Shown here in pieces: positions 1-8,089 of a DNA stretch of 64,000 nt. Each line of letters begins with the position of its first letter. Position 1 is the first letter of the stretch. Both the position numbers and the translations under genes were made by a program. The DNA is from Burkholderiales bacterium (GTDB lineage Bacteria; Pseudomonadota; Gammaproteobacteria; Burkholderiales; Burkholderiaceae_C). Below the pieces are notes generated by a model. That model saw nothing but the letters and a program-made list of their open reading frames with translations. It was not told the origin of the DNA and searched no databases. The stretch lies in the NCBI GenBank assembly GCA_021414305.1, contig JAIOOS010000027.1, positions 124,001 through 188,000 on the forward strand, read 5' to 3'.

Positions 1-550
1 GTGCATAGACGCCAATCGCGGTGCCGATCGCCAGGCTCGCGAGCACGTCGGTCTGCCAGTGGCCGTGGACCTTGACCCGCGCGATCGCGTCGTAGACCGG
101 AAGCAGTTCGAGCGCCCAGACCGCCGGGTGCTCGCCTGCGTATTCGAGCACCAGGGGGGTGACGGCGGTGCTGATCAGCATCACCTCGCCGCTCGGGAAG
201 CTCTTGTTGCCGTGCCCCTGGAACCAGAGGTTCGGGTTGTCCGTTTCCGAGGGCCGGGTGCGGGAGAAGGTGAGCTTCATCGCCTCCGACGTGACCGCGC
301 CGATGGCCATTGCATCGACCGACTGCCAGAGCGTGCGGCCGAACCGATCGTCGCTGCCCTCCCACAGTGCGCCGCCAAGGACGAGCAGGATCGTGCTGTT
401 CTCCAGCAGAAGCTGGTTGCTTCGCTTCCAGATCCCGCTGTCATCGAACGGGACCTTGTGGTCGATTCCGCCGGCGAGCGCGGGCGACGCCTGGCCGGCC
501 AGGAAGACGACGAGGACCACTGCAAAGACGCGGATGGGGGACCGGAACAC
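1..550 (-). CDS. PAP2-superfamily phosphatase-like protein (3' end cut by window edge)
   Basis: This frame is missing from the ORF track; I read it from the reverse complement. It starts at a GTG and opens with a signal peptide (hydrophobic AVVLVVFLAG, then SPALA). The three PAP2 phosphatase motifs follow: KLTFSRTRPSE (KX6RP), SFPSGEV where PSGH is usual, and RVKVHGHWQTD (RX5HX3D). The family dephosphorylates lipid phosphates such as undecaprenyl or phosphatidyl phosphates at the outer face of the inner membrane. The Glu in place of the motif-2 His is visible in the sequence and may alter activity. An AAGGAG lies rather far (about 19 nt) upstream of the GTG, so the start is only probable. The protein continues beyond base 1. 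It is followed closely by the MFS gene on the same strand and could be its cotranscribed downstream gene. Confidence 0.75.
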   Translation of the reverse strand, partial: MFRSPIRVFAVVLVVFLAGQASPALAGGIDHKVPFDDSGIWKRSNQLLLENSTILLVLGGALWEGSDDRFGRTLWQSVDAMAIGAVTSEAMKLTFSRTRPSETDNPNLWFQGHGNKSFPSGEVMLISTAVTPLVLEYAGEHPAVWALELLPVYDAIARVKVHGHWQTDVLASLAIGTAIGVYA

Positions 551-588
551 GAGCCGAGTCTGCTGGCGGCTCCTTAAGCGCGACTTAA

Positions 589-2217
589 CTAGCGGCGAAT
601 GACATAGCGGCGGATTCGCGGCGGCTCTTCGCCCTGGTGGAAGGCCAGGCGGCGCTCGCGCAGCGCGAGGTCCGCGGCCGTGGCGCGGTGGAAGCGCCGC
701 AGGTGCTCGGTCCACGATTCGTCGACGACTTCCTCGACGAAGCGCGTCGGCTCGCCGATGTCGTTCAACAGCTGCCAGCCGATCGCGCCCTGGCTCAGGC
801 GCGCCCGCCGCGAATCCTGCATCACGAGCACGAAGGCCTCGGTGCGCAACGGATCGATCAGGTACTCGACCGTCGTGACGACGCGCCCGTCTTCCTGCGG
901 CGCCACGGTGGGCCGCGCCGCCCATCCGGCCTGGGCGGGGCTCATGTCGGCCTCCTCGTCGGCGCTGTCGGTCACGAAGCGCACCGCCAGCAGCATGACG
1001 AGGACGCCGCTGACGGCCGCGGAGACGAGCGCGGTCTGCAGCGTGCCGACGGTGGCGACCTGACCCCAAAGCGCCGCGCCGAGGGCGCTCGCGCCCATGA
1101 TCGCCATCTGATAGCTCGCCATGGCGCGCGCCCGCACCCAGTTGGGCAAGGACATCTGGGCCGAGACCGAGAGCGAGTTCGCCACGGTGATCCAGGACAT
1201 GCCCGCGGCGAGCATGGCCGGCACCGCCACCCAGGTGTTCGGCGCGATCGCCATCACCGCCGTCGCCACCGACTGGACGACGGTGCCGCCGATCACGAGT
1301 CCGTCGCGGCCATGCGACTGCCGCATGCGCGGCAGCACGAGCACGGCGACGATCGCGCCGGCGCCCATGCTCGCGAGCAGCAGGGTGAAGGTTCCGGCGT
1401 CGCCACCGGGGAGCCCGCGCGCCAGCAGCGGCAGCAGCGCCAGCAGGACCGTGGAATGGAGGAAGAAGATCGAGACCCGGGTGAGCACGGCGCGCATTCG
1501 CGGCGACTGGCGGACGAACTGCACGCCGACCCGCATCGCACCGAGCAGGCGCTCTCTTCCCAGGGGATTGGGCTGGTGCTCGTGGCGCCAGCGCAGGATC
1601 ACCAGCGCCGAGAGCAGCGACAGCACGGCATTGAGCGCGAACACCCAGACGCTGCCGGCGCTGGCGATCAGCGCGCCCGCCACCAGTGGCCCGACGATGC
1701 GGGACAGGTTCATCGCCACGCCGTTGAGGGCCAGCGCCGCGGCGAGCTGCGTTCGCGGCACCAGGTCGGGCACGATCGCCGCGAACACCGGCCAGCGCGA
1801 TGCCAGGCCGACCCCGTTGGCGAAGACGAGCAGCAGCAGCAAGGGCGCGGTCATCAGCCCCGATGCGGTGGCGGCGCAGAGGGCAGCCGCGGTCGCCGCC
1901 AGCCAGAGCTGCGTGGCCATCAGCAGCCGCCTGCGGTCGACGATGTCGGCGAGGGCGCCGCTGGGCAGGCCGAGGAGGAACACGGGCAGGGTCGAGGCCG
2001 ACTGCACGAGAGCCACCCAGATCGGCGTGCTCGTCAGGGTGGTCATCGTCCAGGCCGCCGCCACGTCGGTCATCCACATGCACAGGTTGGCGGTGAGCCA
2101 GGTGCTCCACAGCAGGCGGAAGACGGGCACGCCCAGCGGTTCGAGCGCGGTGACGGAGCGCCTCGATGCGGCGGGCCGCGGCGGGGCGGAGCCCTCCTCG
2201 GGCGGAATGGACGACAT
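589..2217 (-). CDS. MFS_3-family exporter with C-terminal monooxygenase-like domain
   Basis: A 542-residue major facilitator protein of the EntS/MFS_3 type. Residues 25-415 are about twelve hydrophobic segments with typical loop motifs such as LPSGALADIVDRRR (the MFS loop-2 signature). After residue 430 comes a soluble tail of about 110 residues, beginning RVVTTVEYLIDP and ending in the basic RYVIRR. In this family the tail often resembles an antibiotic-biosynthesis-monooxygenase or dimeric alpha/beta-barrel fold. The protein probably exports a small hydrophobic or siderophore-like compound across the inner membrane; the substrate cannot be told from sequence. The ATG start lies about 80 bases from the divergently read molybdoenzyme operon, so the two probably share a promoter region. 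Confidence 0.85.
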   Translation of the reverse strand: MSSIPPEEGSAPPRPAASRRSVTALEPLGVPVFRLLWSTWLTANLCMWMTDVAAAWTMTTLTSTPIWVALVQSASTLPVFLLGLPSGALADIVDRRRLLMATQLWLAATAAALCAATASGLMTAPLLLLLVFANGVGLASRWPVFAAIVPDLVPRTQLAAALALNGVAMNLSRIVGPLVAGALIASAGSVWVFALNAVLSLLSALVILRWRHEHQPNPLGRERLLGAMRVGVQFVRQSPRMRAVLTRVSIFFLHSTVLLALLPLLARGLPGGDAGTFTLLLASMGAGAIVAVLVLPRMRQSHGRDGLVIGGTVVQSVATAVMAIAPNTWVAVPAMLAAGMSWITVANSLSVSAQMSLPNWVRARAMASYQMAIMGASALGAALWGQVATVGTLQTALVSAAVSGVLVMLLAVRFVTDSADEEADMSPAQAGWAARPTVAPQEDGRVVTTVEYLIDPLRTEAFVLVMQDSRRARLSQGAIGWQLLNDIGEPTRFVEEVVDESWTEHLRRFHRATAADLALRERRLAFHQGEEPPRIRRYVIRR

Positions 2218-2299
2218 GGGGAAAGATTACCCGCCTTTGCGCCGCGGCATTGCTACGATCGCCGGCGCGCGAGCAACCCCGCTCGCCCCGGAGCCCCGC

Positions 2300-5224
2300 T
2301 TGTTCAAATTCTTCTCGCGAGGGCCGTCCCACGACCCGCTCGCGCCGCCGGTGCCCGGCGCAGTGACCGACATCAAGACCACGACCTGCTACATGTGCGC
2401 CTGCCGCTGCGGCATCCGCGTGCACCTGCGCGACGGCGAGCCGCGCTATATCGACGGCAACCCGAACCATCCGATCAACCGCGGCGTGATCTGCGCCAAG
2501 GGCGCCGCGGGGATCATGAAGCAGGTGTCGCCGGCGCGGCTCACCCGGCCGCTGCTGCGCAAGCCCGGCAGCGAGCGCGGCGCCGGCGAGTTCGAGCCGA
2601 TCTCGTGGGAGCGCGCCTTCGCGATCCTCGAAGAACGCCTCGCGAGGATCCGCGCCACCGACCCGAAGAAGTTCGCCCTCTTCACCGGCCGCGACCAGAT
2701 GCAGGCCCTCACCGGTCTGTTCGCGCGCCAGTTCGGCACGCCCAACTACGCGGCGCACGGAGGCTTCTGCTCGGTGAACATGGCCGCCGGCATGATCTAC
2801 ACCATCGGCGGCAGCTTCTGGGAATTCGGCGGGCCCGATCTCGAGCGCGCGAAGCTGTTCGTGATGATCGGCACCGCCGAGGACCACCACTCGAACCCGC
2901 TGAAGATCGCGATCTCGAAATTCAAGCGCCAGGGCGGCCGCTTCATTTCGATCAATCCGGTGCGCACCGGCTACTCGGCAATCGCCGACGAGTGGATCCC
3001 GATCAAGCCGGGCACCGACGGCGCGCTTTTCATGGCCCTGCTGCACGAGCTGATCGGCAGCGACCGGATCGACCACGCGTTCCTCAAGCGCTTCACCAAT
3101 GCGCCGCAGCTCGTGCTGGTCGAGACCGGCTGCGACCGCGAAGGCATGTTCGCCCACGACCCCGACCCGGCGAAGGGCGCGCCGGGCGACGGCCGGCATC
3201 CGCACAACAAGCTTGTCTTCGACAAGAGCGACGGCACCATCAAGGCGGCCTACCCCGAAGGCATCGCTCCGGGCTGCGACCCCGCGCTCGAGGGCCACTA
3301 CACGCTGGCCGACGGCCGCCGGGTGGCGCCCTCGTTCCAGCTTCTGCGCGAGCGGGTCGCGCCGTGCACGCCCGAGTGGGCCTCGGCCATCACCGGCATT
3401 CCGGCGGCGCGCATCGTCAAGCTCGCCCACGAGCTCGGCGCCGCAGCGTTCGAGCAGGCGTTCGAGCTGCCCATTCCCTGGACCGACGCGTGGGGCGCGA
3501 AGCACGCGACGACGCAGGCGCGGCCCGTCGCCTTTCACGCCATGCGCGGGCTTGCGGCGCACTCGAACGGCTTCCAGACGGTGCGCGCGCTGGCGGTGCT
3601 GATGAGCGTGCTCGGCACGATCGACGCGCCCGGCGGCTTTCGCCACAAGGCGCCTTACCCGCGGCACATCGTGCCGAACTTCCGCGCCTTCAATTCGCCC
3701 GACATGATCAAGCCGAACACGCCGCTGAACGCGGCGCCGCTCGGCTTTCCGGCCCATCCCGAGGAGCTGGCCATCTGCGAGGACGGCTCGCCGATGCGCA
3801 TCGACCACGCGTTCTCGTGGGAGCACCCGCTCTCGGCGCACGGCCTGATGCACACGGTGATCACCAACGCCACCCGCGGCGACCCGTACCGGCTCGACAC
3901 GCTCATGATCTTCATGGCCAACATGGCCTGGAACTCGACCATGAACACGATGGCCGTGCGCGAGATGCTCAACGCCAAGGGGGACGACGGCGAGTTCAAG
4001 CTCCCCTTCCTCGTCGTCTGCGACGCGTTCCAGAGCGAGACCGTCGCCTTCGCCGACCTGGTGCTGCCCGACACCACCTACCTCGAGCGCCACGACGTGA
4101 TGAGCATGCTCGACCGGCCGATCTCGGAGTTCGAGGGCCCGGCCGATTCGGTGCGCGTGCCGGTGCTGCCGCCGCTCGGCGAATGCAAGCCCTTCCAGGA
4201 GGTGCTCGTGGAGCTGGCGTCGCGCCTGAAGCTGCCGGCCTTCACCGGCGCGGGCGGCGAGCGCAAGTTCAAGGACTACCCCGACTTCGTCGTCAACTAC
4301 GAGCCGCAGCCGGGCATCGGCTTTCTGATGGGCTGGCGCGGCGCCGACGGCAGCCAGCACCTGCGCGGCGCGCCCAACCCGAAGCAGTGGGAGATGTACG
4401 CGAACAACGACTGCGTCTTCAGCTACCACCTGCCCGAGACGATGCACTACATGCGCAACTGGAATCGCGAGTACCTCGACTTCGCCAAGGACAAGGGCTG
4501 GCGGCAGAAGAACGACGTCGTCCAGCTCGCCCTCTACAGCGACACGCTGCAGTCGTTCCGCCTCGCGGCGAAGGGCCAGACCGCCGGCCGGCAGCCGCCC
4601 GAGCACCTGCGCGAGCGCATCGCCACCTACTTCGACCCGCTGCCGTTCTGGTATGCGCCGCTCGAGGACGCGGCCGTCGACACCGAGGCCTACCCGCTCA
4701 ACGCGATCACGCAGCGGCCGATGGCGATGTACCACTCGTGGGACTCGCAGAACGCCTGGCTGCGCCAGATCCACAGCCACAACTACCTGCACGTCAATCC
4801 GCTCACCGCGCGAAAGGCGGGCATCGCCGACGGCGGCTGGTGCTGGGCCGAGAGCGCCTGGGGGCGCGTGCGCTGCATGCTGCGCTACAGCGAAGCGGTC
4901 GAGCCGGGCACCGTGTGGACCTGGAACGCGATCGGCAAGGCCGACGGCGCCTGGCAGCTCGCGCCGGGCGCCGACGAGGCGCGCAAAGGCTTCCTTCTCA
5001 ACCACCTGATCAACGACGAGCTGCCGTACGGCGCAGGCGGCACGATCAGCAATTCCGATCCGGTCACCGGCCAGGCAAGCTGGTATGACGTGCGCGTTCG
5101 CCTCGTGCCCGCCGAGCCCGAGCCGCTCGAGGCGAGCTCGCCGCAGATCGCGGCGACGCCGGCGCCGCCGGGCGTGCGCGGCGCGGGAACGCGAGCGGGG
5201 TCCACCGGGCGGGGCAAGCCATGA
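2300..5224 (+). CDS. soeA: molybdopterin oxidoreductase catalytic subunit, probable sulfite dehydrogenase SoeA
   Basis: A 974-residue complex-iron-sulfur molybdoenzyme of the DMSO reductase family. The N-terminal [4Fe-4S] motif TTTCYMCACRCG has its fourth cysteine in GVICAKG. GGFCSVNMAAG probably supplies the Mo-ligating cysteine. A C-terminal molybdopterin dinucleotide-binding region includes NPLTARKAGI. There is no twin-arginine signal, so the enzyme should face the cytoplasm. Together with a four-cluster ferredoxin-like subunit and a DmsC-type anchor this is the layout of SoeABC, which oxidises sulfite to sulfate and feeds quinone. A polysulfide/thiosulfate reductase or formate dehydrogenase relative cannot be excluded. 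I place the start at TTG 2300, six bases after a GGAG; the track's upstream extension is antisense to the MFS gene. ATG 2209 is an alternative start. Confidence 0.7.
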   Translation: MFKFFSRGPSHDPLAPPVPGAVTDIKTTTCYMCACRCGIRVHLRDGEPRYIDGNPNHPINRGVICAKGAAGIMKQVSPARLTRPLLRKPGSERGAGEFEPISWERAFAILEERLARIRATDPKKFALFTGRDQMQALTGLFARQFGTPNYAAHGGFCSVNMAAGMIYTIGGSFWEFGGPDLERAKLFVMIGTAEDHHSNPLKIAISKFKRQGGRFISINPVRTGYSAIADEWIPIKPGTDGALFMALLHELIGSDRIDHAFLKRFTNAPQLVLVETGCDREGMFAHDPDPAKGAPGDGRHPHNKLVFDKSDGTIKAAYPEGIAPGCDPALEGHYTLADGRRVAPSFQLLRERVAPCTPEWASAITGIPAARIVKLAHELGAAAFEQAFELPIPWTDAWGAKHATTQARPVAFHAMRGLAAHSNGFQTVRALAVLMSVLGTIDAPGGFRHKAPYPRHIVPNFRAFNSPDMIKPNTPLNAAPLGFPAHPEELAICEDGSPMRIDHAFSWEHPLSAHGLMHTVITNATRGDPYRLDTLMIFMANMAWNSTMNTMAVREMLNAKGDDGEFKLPFLVVCDAFQSETVAFADLVLPDTTYLERHDVMSMLDRPISEFEGPADSVRVPVLPPLGECKPFQEVLVELASRLKLPAFTGAGGERKFKDYPDFVVNYEPQPGIGFLMGWRGADGSQHLRGAPNPKQWEMYANNDCVFSYHLPETMHYMRNWNREYLDFAKDKGWRQKNDVVQLALYSDTLQSFRLAAKGQTAGRQPPEHLRERIATYFDPLPFWYAPLEDAAVDTEAYPLNAITQRPMAMYHSWDSQNAWLRQIHSHNYLHVNPLTARKAGIADGGWCWAESAWGRVRCMLRYSEAVEPGTVWTWNAIGKADGAWQLAPGADEARKGFLLNHLINDELPYGAGGTISNSDPVTGQASWYDVRVRLVPAEPEPLEASSPQIAATPAPPGVRGAGTRAGSTGRGKP

Positions 5225-5991
5225 TCGCGTGGCTGAAGGATCTGTTCGCAGCGCCGGCGGCGATCGTCGACGCCGCGACCATCGGCACCGACCACGGCCC
5301 GTCGACGACGCTGGCCCGCCAGCTCGCGCTGGTGATCGACCTCAACGTCTGCGTCGGCTGCCACGCCTGCGTGACCTCTTGCAAGGAATGGAACACCTCG
5401 GGCTCGGCCGGGCCGCTGGCCGACGAGAACGCCTACGACGCGAACCCGACCGGCACCTTCTTCAACCGGGTGCAGACCTACGAGGCGGGCATCTTTCCGG
5501 GCACCGACACGATCCATTTCCCGAAGAGCTGCCTGCACTGCGAGGAGCCGCCCTGCGTGCCGGTGTGCCCCACGGGCGCGAGCTACAAGCGGGCCGAGGA
5601 CGGCATCGTCCTCGTCGACTACGACAAGTGCATAGGCTGCAAGTACTGCGCATGGGCCTGCCCGTACGGCGCCCGCGAGATCGACGAGGCGCGGCAGGTG
5701 ATGACCAAGTGCACGCTGTGCGTCGACCGCATCCACGACCCCCAGCTGGCGCCGGAAGACCGCAAGCCCGCCTGCGTGAAGGCCTGCCCCACGGGGGCGC
5801 GCCTGTTCGGCGACGTCAAGGACCCGGACTCGGAGGTCTCGATCGCCATCCGCGAGCGCGGCGGCTATTCGCTGATGCCCGAGTGGGGCACGAAGCCGGC
5901 GAACCAGTACCTGCCGCGCCGGGTCACCGAGGTCGCGGGTACGCCGGCGGGGCCGGTCGTGCCGCCTTCCGCGCCGACCGCCGAGTCGTGA
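5221..5991 (+). CDS. soeB: four-cluster iron-sulfur subunit, probable SoeB
   Basis: A 256-residue electron-transfer subunit with four cysteine clusters in the DmsB/NrfC pattern: CVGCHACVTSCKEWN near residue 43, CLHCEEPPCVPVCPTGA near 104, CIGCKYCAWACPYGA near 139 and CTLCVD...ACVKACPTGA near 164-190. Each should hold a [4Fe-4S] cluster and pass electrons from the molybdenum subunit to the membrane anchor. There is no export signal, consistent with a cytoplasmic complex. Its ATG overlaps the stop of the catalytic gene (ATGA), so the two are translationally coupled. Confidence 0.75.
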   Translation: MIAWLKDLFAAPAAIVDAATIGTDHGPSTTLARQLALVIDLNVCVGCHACVTSCKEWNTSGSAGPLADENAYDANPTGTFFNRVQTYEAGIFPGTDTIHFPKSCLHCEEPPCVPVCPTGASYKRAEDGIVLVDYDKCIGCKYCAWACPYGAREIDEARQVMTKCTLCVDRIHDPQLAPEDRKPACVKACPTGARLFGDVKDPDSEVSIAIRERGGYSLMPEWGTKPANQYLPRRVTEVAGTPAGPVVPPSAPTAES

Positions 5992-6923
5992 ATCCCGCCC
6001 TCTCGGTCGTCTTCTTCACGACCCTTGCCGGGGCCGCGCAAGGGCTCGTCGTCGCGCTCGCACTCGCCGCGCTCGGCGGCCTGGCCGTCGGCGCCGGCTT
6101 CACAGCGGCGATGCTCGCCACGGCCGCCACGCTGCTCGTCGTCGGCCTCGGCTGCTCGTTCCTCCACCTCGGGCGCCCCGAGCGCGCCTGGCGCGCGGCG
6201 ACCATGTGGCGAACCTCGTGGCTCTCGCGCGAGGTGATCGTGCTGCCCGCGTTCATCGCCGTCGTCGCCGTGTGGTGGGGCGCGGTGCAGGCAGGCGCCA
6301 CGCCGGCGTGGACGCGGTTCGCCTTTCCCGGCACTGCCCTCGCGCTCGCCGCGCTGCTCTGGCTGTGCACGGCCATGATCTACGCGTGCCTGCGCTTCAT
6401 CGAGGAATGGGCGCATCCGCTGACGCTCGCCGGCTTCGTCCTCATCGGCCTGTCTTCGGGCTTCCTGCTCGCGACCGCCGCGGCCGAGGCCGCGGGCGAA
6501 GGCGCGCTGGCGCACTGGACCGGCCCCGCCGCCCTCGTCGCCACTGTCCTGGCCGGCGGCGCCCGCCTGCTGGCGCTGCGCCGCAACGCCCGCATCCGCC
6601 ATCGCTCGACGCTGCAGTCGGCCACCGGCATCGCCGCGGCGCGGCTGGTGCAGACGTCGATGGGCATGTCGGCCGGCTCGTTCAACACGCGCGAGTTCTT
6701 CCATCGCGCCTCGGTCGCCGGAATGCGGCGCGCCCGGACCCTGCTCCTCGTTCTCGGCTTCGCGCTGCCGGCGATCCTGGCCGCGATCGGCCTCGCCACC
6801 ACGACGTCCTGGCCATGGCTCGCCGCGGCGATCGTGCAGCTGCCGGGACTGATCGTCGACCGCTGGTTCTTCTTCGCCCAGGCCAGGCATCCGCAGAACC
6901 TGTACTACCAGGTCGTCTCCTGA
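5988..6923 (+). CDS. soeC: DmsC-type membrane anchor, probable SoeC
   Basis: A 311-residue polytopic membrane protein, about eight hydrophobic helices, of the DMSO reductase anchor (DmsC) type. It would bind quinone and receive electrons from the iron-sulfur subunit. Typical features are the GCSFLHLGRPERAWRA loop and the conserved GMSAGSFNTREFFHRASVAG stretch. The start is a GTG that overlaps the preceding stop codon (GTGA); the track shows only a longer, antisense-contaminated frame (5085-6923). All three genes of the operon overlap by four bases. Confidence 0.75.
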   Translation: MNPALSVVFFTTLAGAAQGLVVALALAALGGLAVGAGFTAAMLATAATLLVVGLGCSFLHLGRPERAWRAATMWRTSWLSREVIVLPAFIAVVAVWWGAVQAGATPAWTRFAFPGTALALAALLWLCTAMIYACLRFIEEWAHPLTLAGFVLIGLSSGFLLATAAAEAAGEGALAHWTGPAALVATVLAGGARLLALRRNARIRHRSTLQSATGIAAARLVQTSMGMSAGSFNTREFFHRASVAGMRRARTLLLVLGFALPAILAAIGLATTTSWPWLAAAIVQLPGLIVDRWFFFAQARHPQNLYYQVVS

Positions 6924-6931
6924 GACCGCAA

Positions 6932-6949
6932 GCGATACCAAGGTATCGC
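6932..6949. repeat. perfect 18-bp palindrome between soeC and the MBL gene
   Basis: GCGATACC-AA-GGTATCGC has eight-base perfect arms with a two-base spacer. It starts nine bases after the soeC stop and about 78 bases before the next start codon. No T-run follows, so it is more likely an operator or an mRNA 3'-end hairpin than a classical terminator. Confidence 0.55.
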
Positions 6950-7026
6950 CCGACACCATCGTCTGATGTGTGCCCGCGGCGCTTCTGGTGTGATGCGCAC
7001 CGAACTCCATCCCGGAGGTGAGCATC

Positions 7027-8076
7027 ATGGCAAGACTTCTCATCGCGCGCCTGGCACAGGCCGCGTTCCTCGTCGTCGGTGGCTGGGTGCTTGCGCCGGT
7101 GGCGCACGCGCAATCCGGCGTGGCGACCGAAGCACCCTACCCGAACATGCCGTCGATTCCGGCCATCGGAGTCAGAACGGCGAAATACCTCGATGTCCCC
7201 GCTTCGGCTCAGGGGCCTGCCGTCGACCCCGCCAAGGGCTATCGCCTGCAGAACTTCGGCAGCGGCCTCTACATGGTGACTGACAACCAGATCCAGTCGA
7301 TGTTCCTCGTCTACGACCACGGTGTCGTCGTGATGGACGCACCCCAGGCCTACGCGTCGAGCCTGCGGCGAGCGATCGCCGAGGTCACCGACAAGCCCGT
7401 CACGCACCTTGTCTACAGCCATTCGCACGCTGATCACATCGGTGGCGCCAAGGCGCTCGGCGAGGTCCCGGTCATCATCGCGCACGACGAGACGCTTCGA
7501 TTGCTAAAGCGCGACGCGGACCCGAACCGGCCGCTGCCCACGCTCACCTTCCCCGAGAGGTACACGCTGCGCGTAGGGGAGCAGGTGCTCGAGCTCTCGT
7601 ACCACGGCCCCGGGCACGTGCCCGGGAACATCTTCATCTACGCCCCCAGGCAGAGCGTCCTGATGGCGATCGATCTGGTGTTTCCCGGCTGGATCCCGTG
7701 GCGTCGGTTCGCCGTGGCGCAGGACGTTCTCGAAGCCTTCGCCCGGGTCGAGGAAATCCGGACCATGGATTGGGACTTCATCGTCGGCGGCCATGTCACC
7801 CGCGCCGGCACGCATGCCGATGTCGAGCGGCAGGCCGAGTTCTACCGGGACATCAAGCAGGCGGCAGCGACGGCCCTGGCCACGACCAAGGTCGGCGAGG
7901 GCATGAACCCCTTGGACAAGGGCAACCCCTGGGCGCTGTTCGACGACTACATCGACCGCGTCGCGGCGCAATGCGTCAACGCGCTTGCACCCAAGTGGTC
8001 GAAGCAGCTGGCCGGCTTCGACGTCTTCATCTGGGATCAGTGCTACTCGATGGAGCAGACCTTGCGCATCGACTAG
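7027..8076 (+). CDS. periplasmic metallo-beta-lactamase-fold hydrolase
   Basis: A 349-residue protein with a signal peptide ending around VAHAQ, so it is probably periplasmic. The MBL-fold zinc motif HSHADH lies near residue 135, followed by GHVPGN, AIDLVF and GGHVT, which would supply the remaining metal ligands. The family hydrolyses esters, lactones, thioesters or sulfate esters, and I cannot assign a substrate. The start is ATG 7027 because GGAGG lies eight bases upstream; the track's GTG at 7018 overlaps that ribosome-binding site. The gene is convergent with the MOSC fusion gene, only 13 bases apart. It follows soeC on the same strand after about 100 bases containing the palindrome, so cotranscription is uncertain. 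Confidence 0.8.
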   Translation: MARLLIARLAQAAFLVVGGWVLAPVAHAQSGVATEAPYPNMPSIPAIGVRTAKYLDVPASAQGPAVDPAKGYRLQNFGSGLYMVTDNQIQSMFLVYDHGVVVMDAPQAYASSLRRAIAEVTDKPVTHLVYSHSHADHIGGAKALGEVPVIIAHDETLRLLKRDADPNRPLPTLTFPERYTLRVGEQVLELSYHGPGHVPGNIFIYAPRQSVLMAIDLVFPGWIPWRRFAVAQDVLEAFARVEEIRTMDWDFIVGGHVTRAGTHADVERQAEFYRDIKQAAATALATTKVGEGMNPLDKGNPWALFDDYIDRVAAQCVNALAPKWSKQLAGFDVFIWDQCYSMEQTLRID

Positions 8077-8089
8077 AGGAAGGCGGCGC

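Noticed and set aside
1121-2299. N-terminal extension of the soeA frame in the track
   Set aside because: Antisense to the MFS transporter and without domain content; the family starts near TTG 2300 or ATG 2209.
637-5088. 1483-codon plus-strand ORF
   Set aside because: Arg/Ala/Gly/Gln-rich without domains; it runs antisense to the MFS gene and out of frame with soeA, a high-GC shadow.
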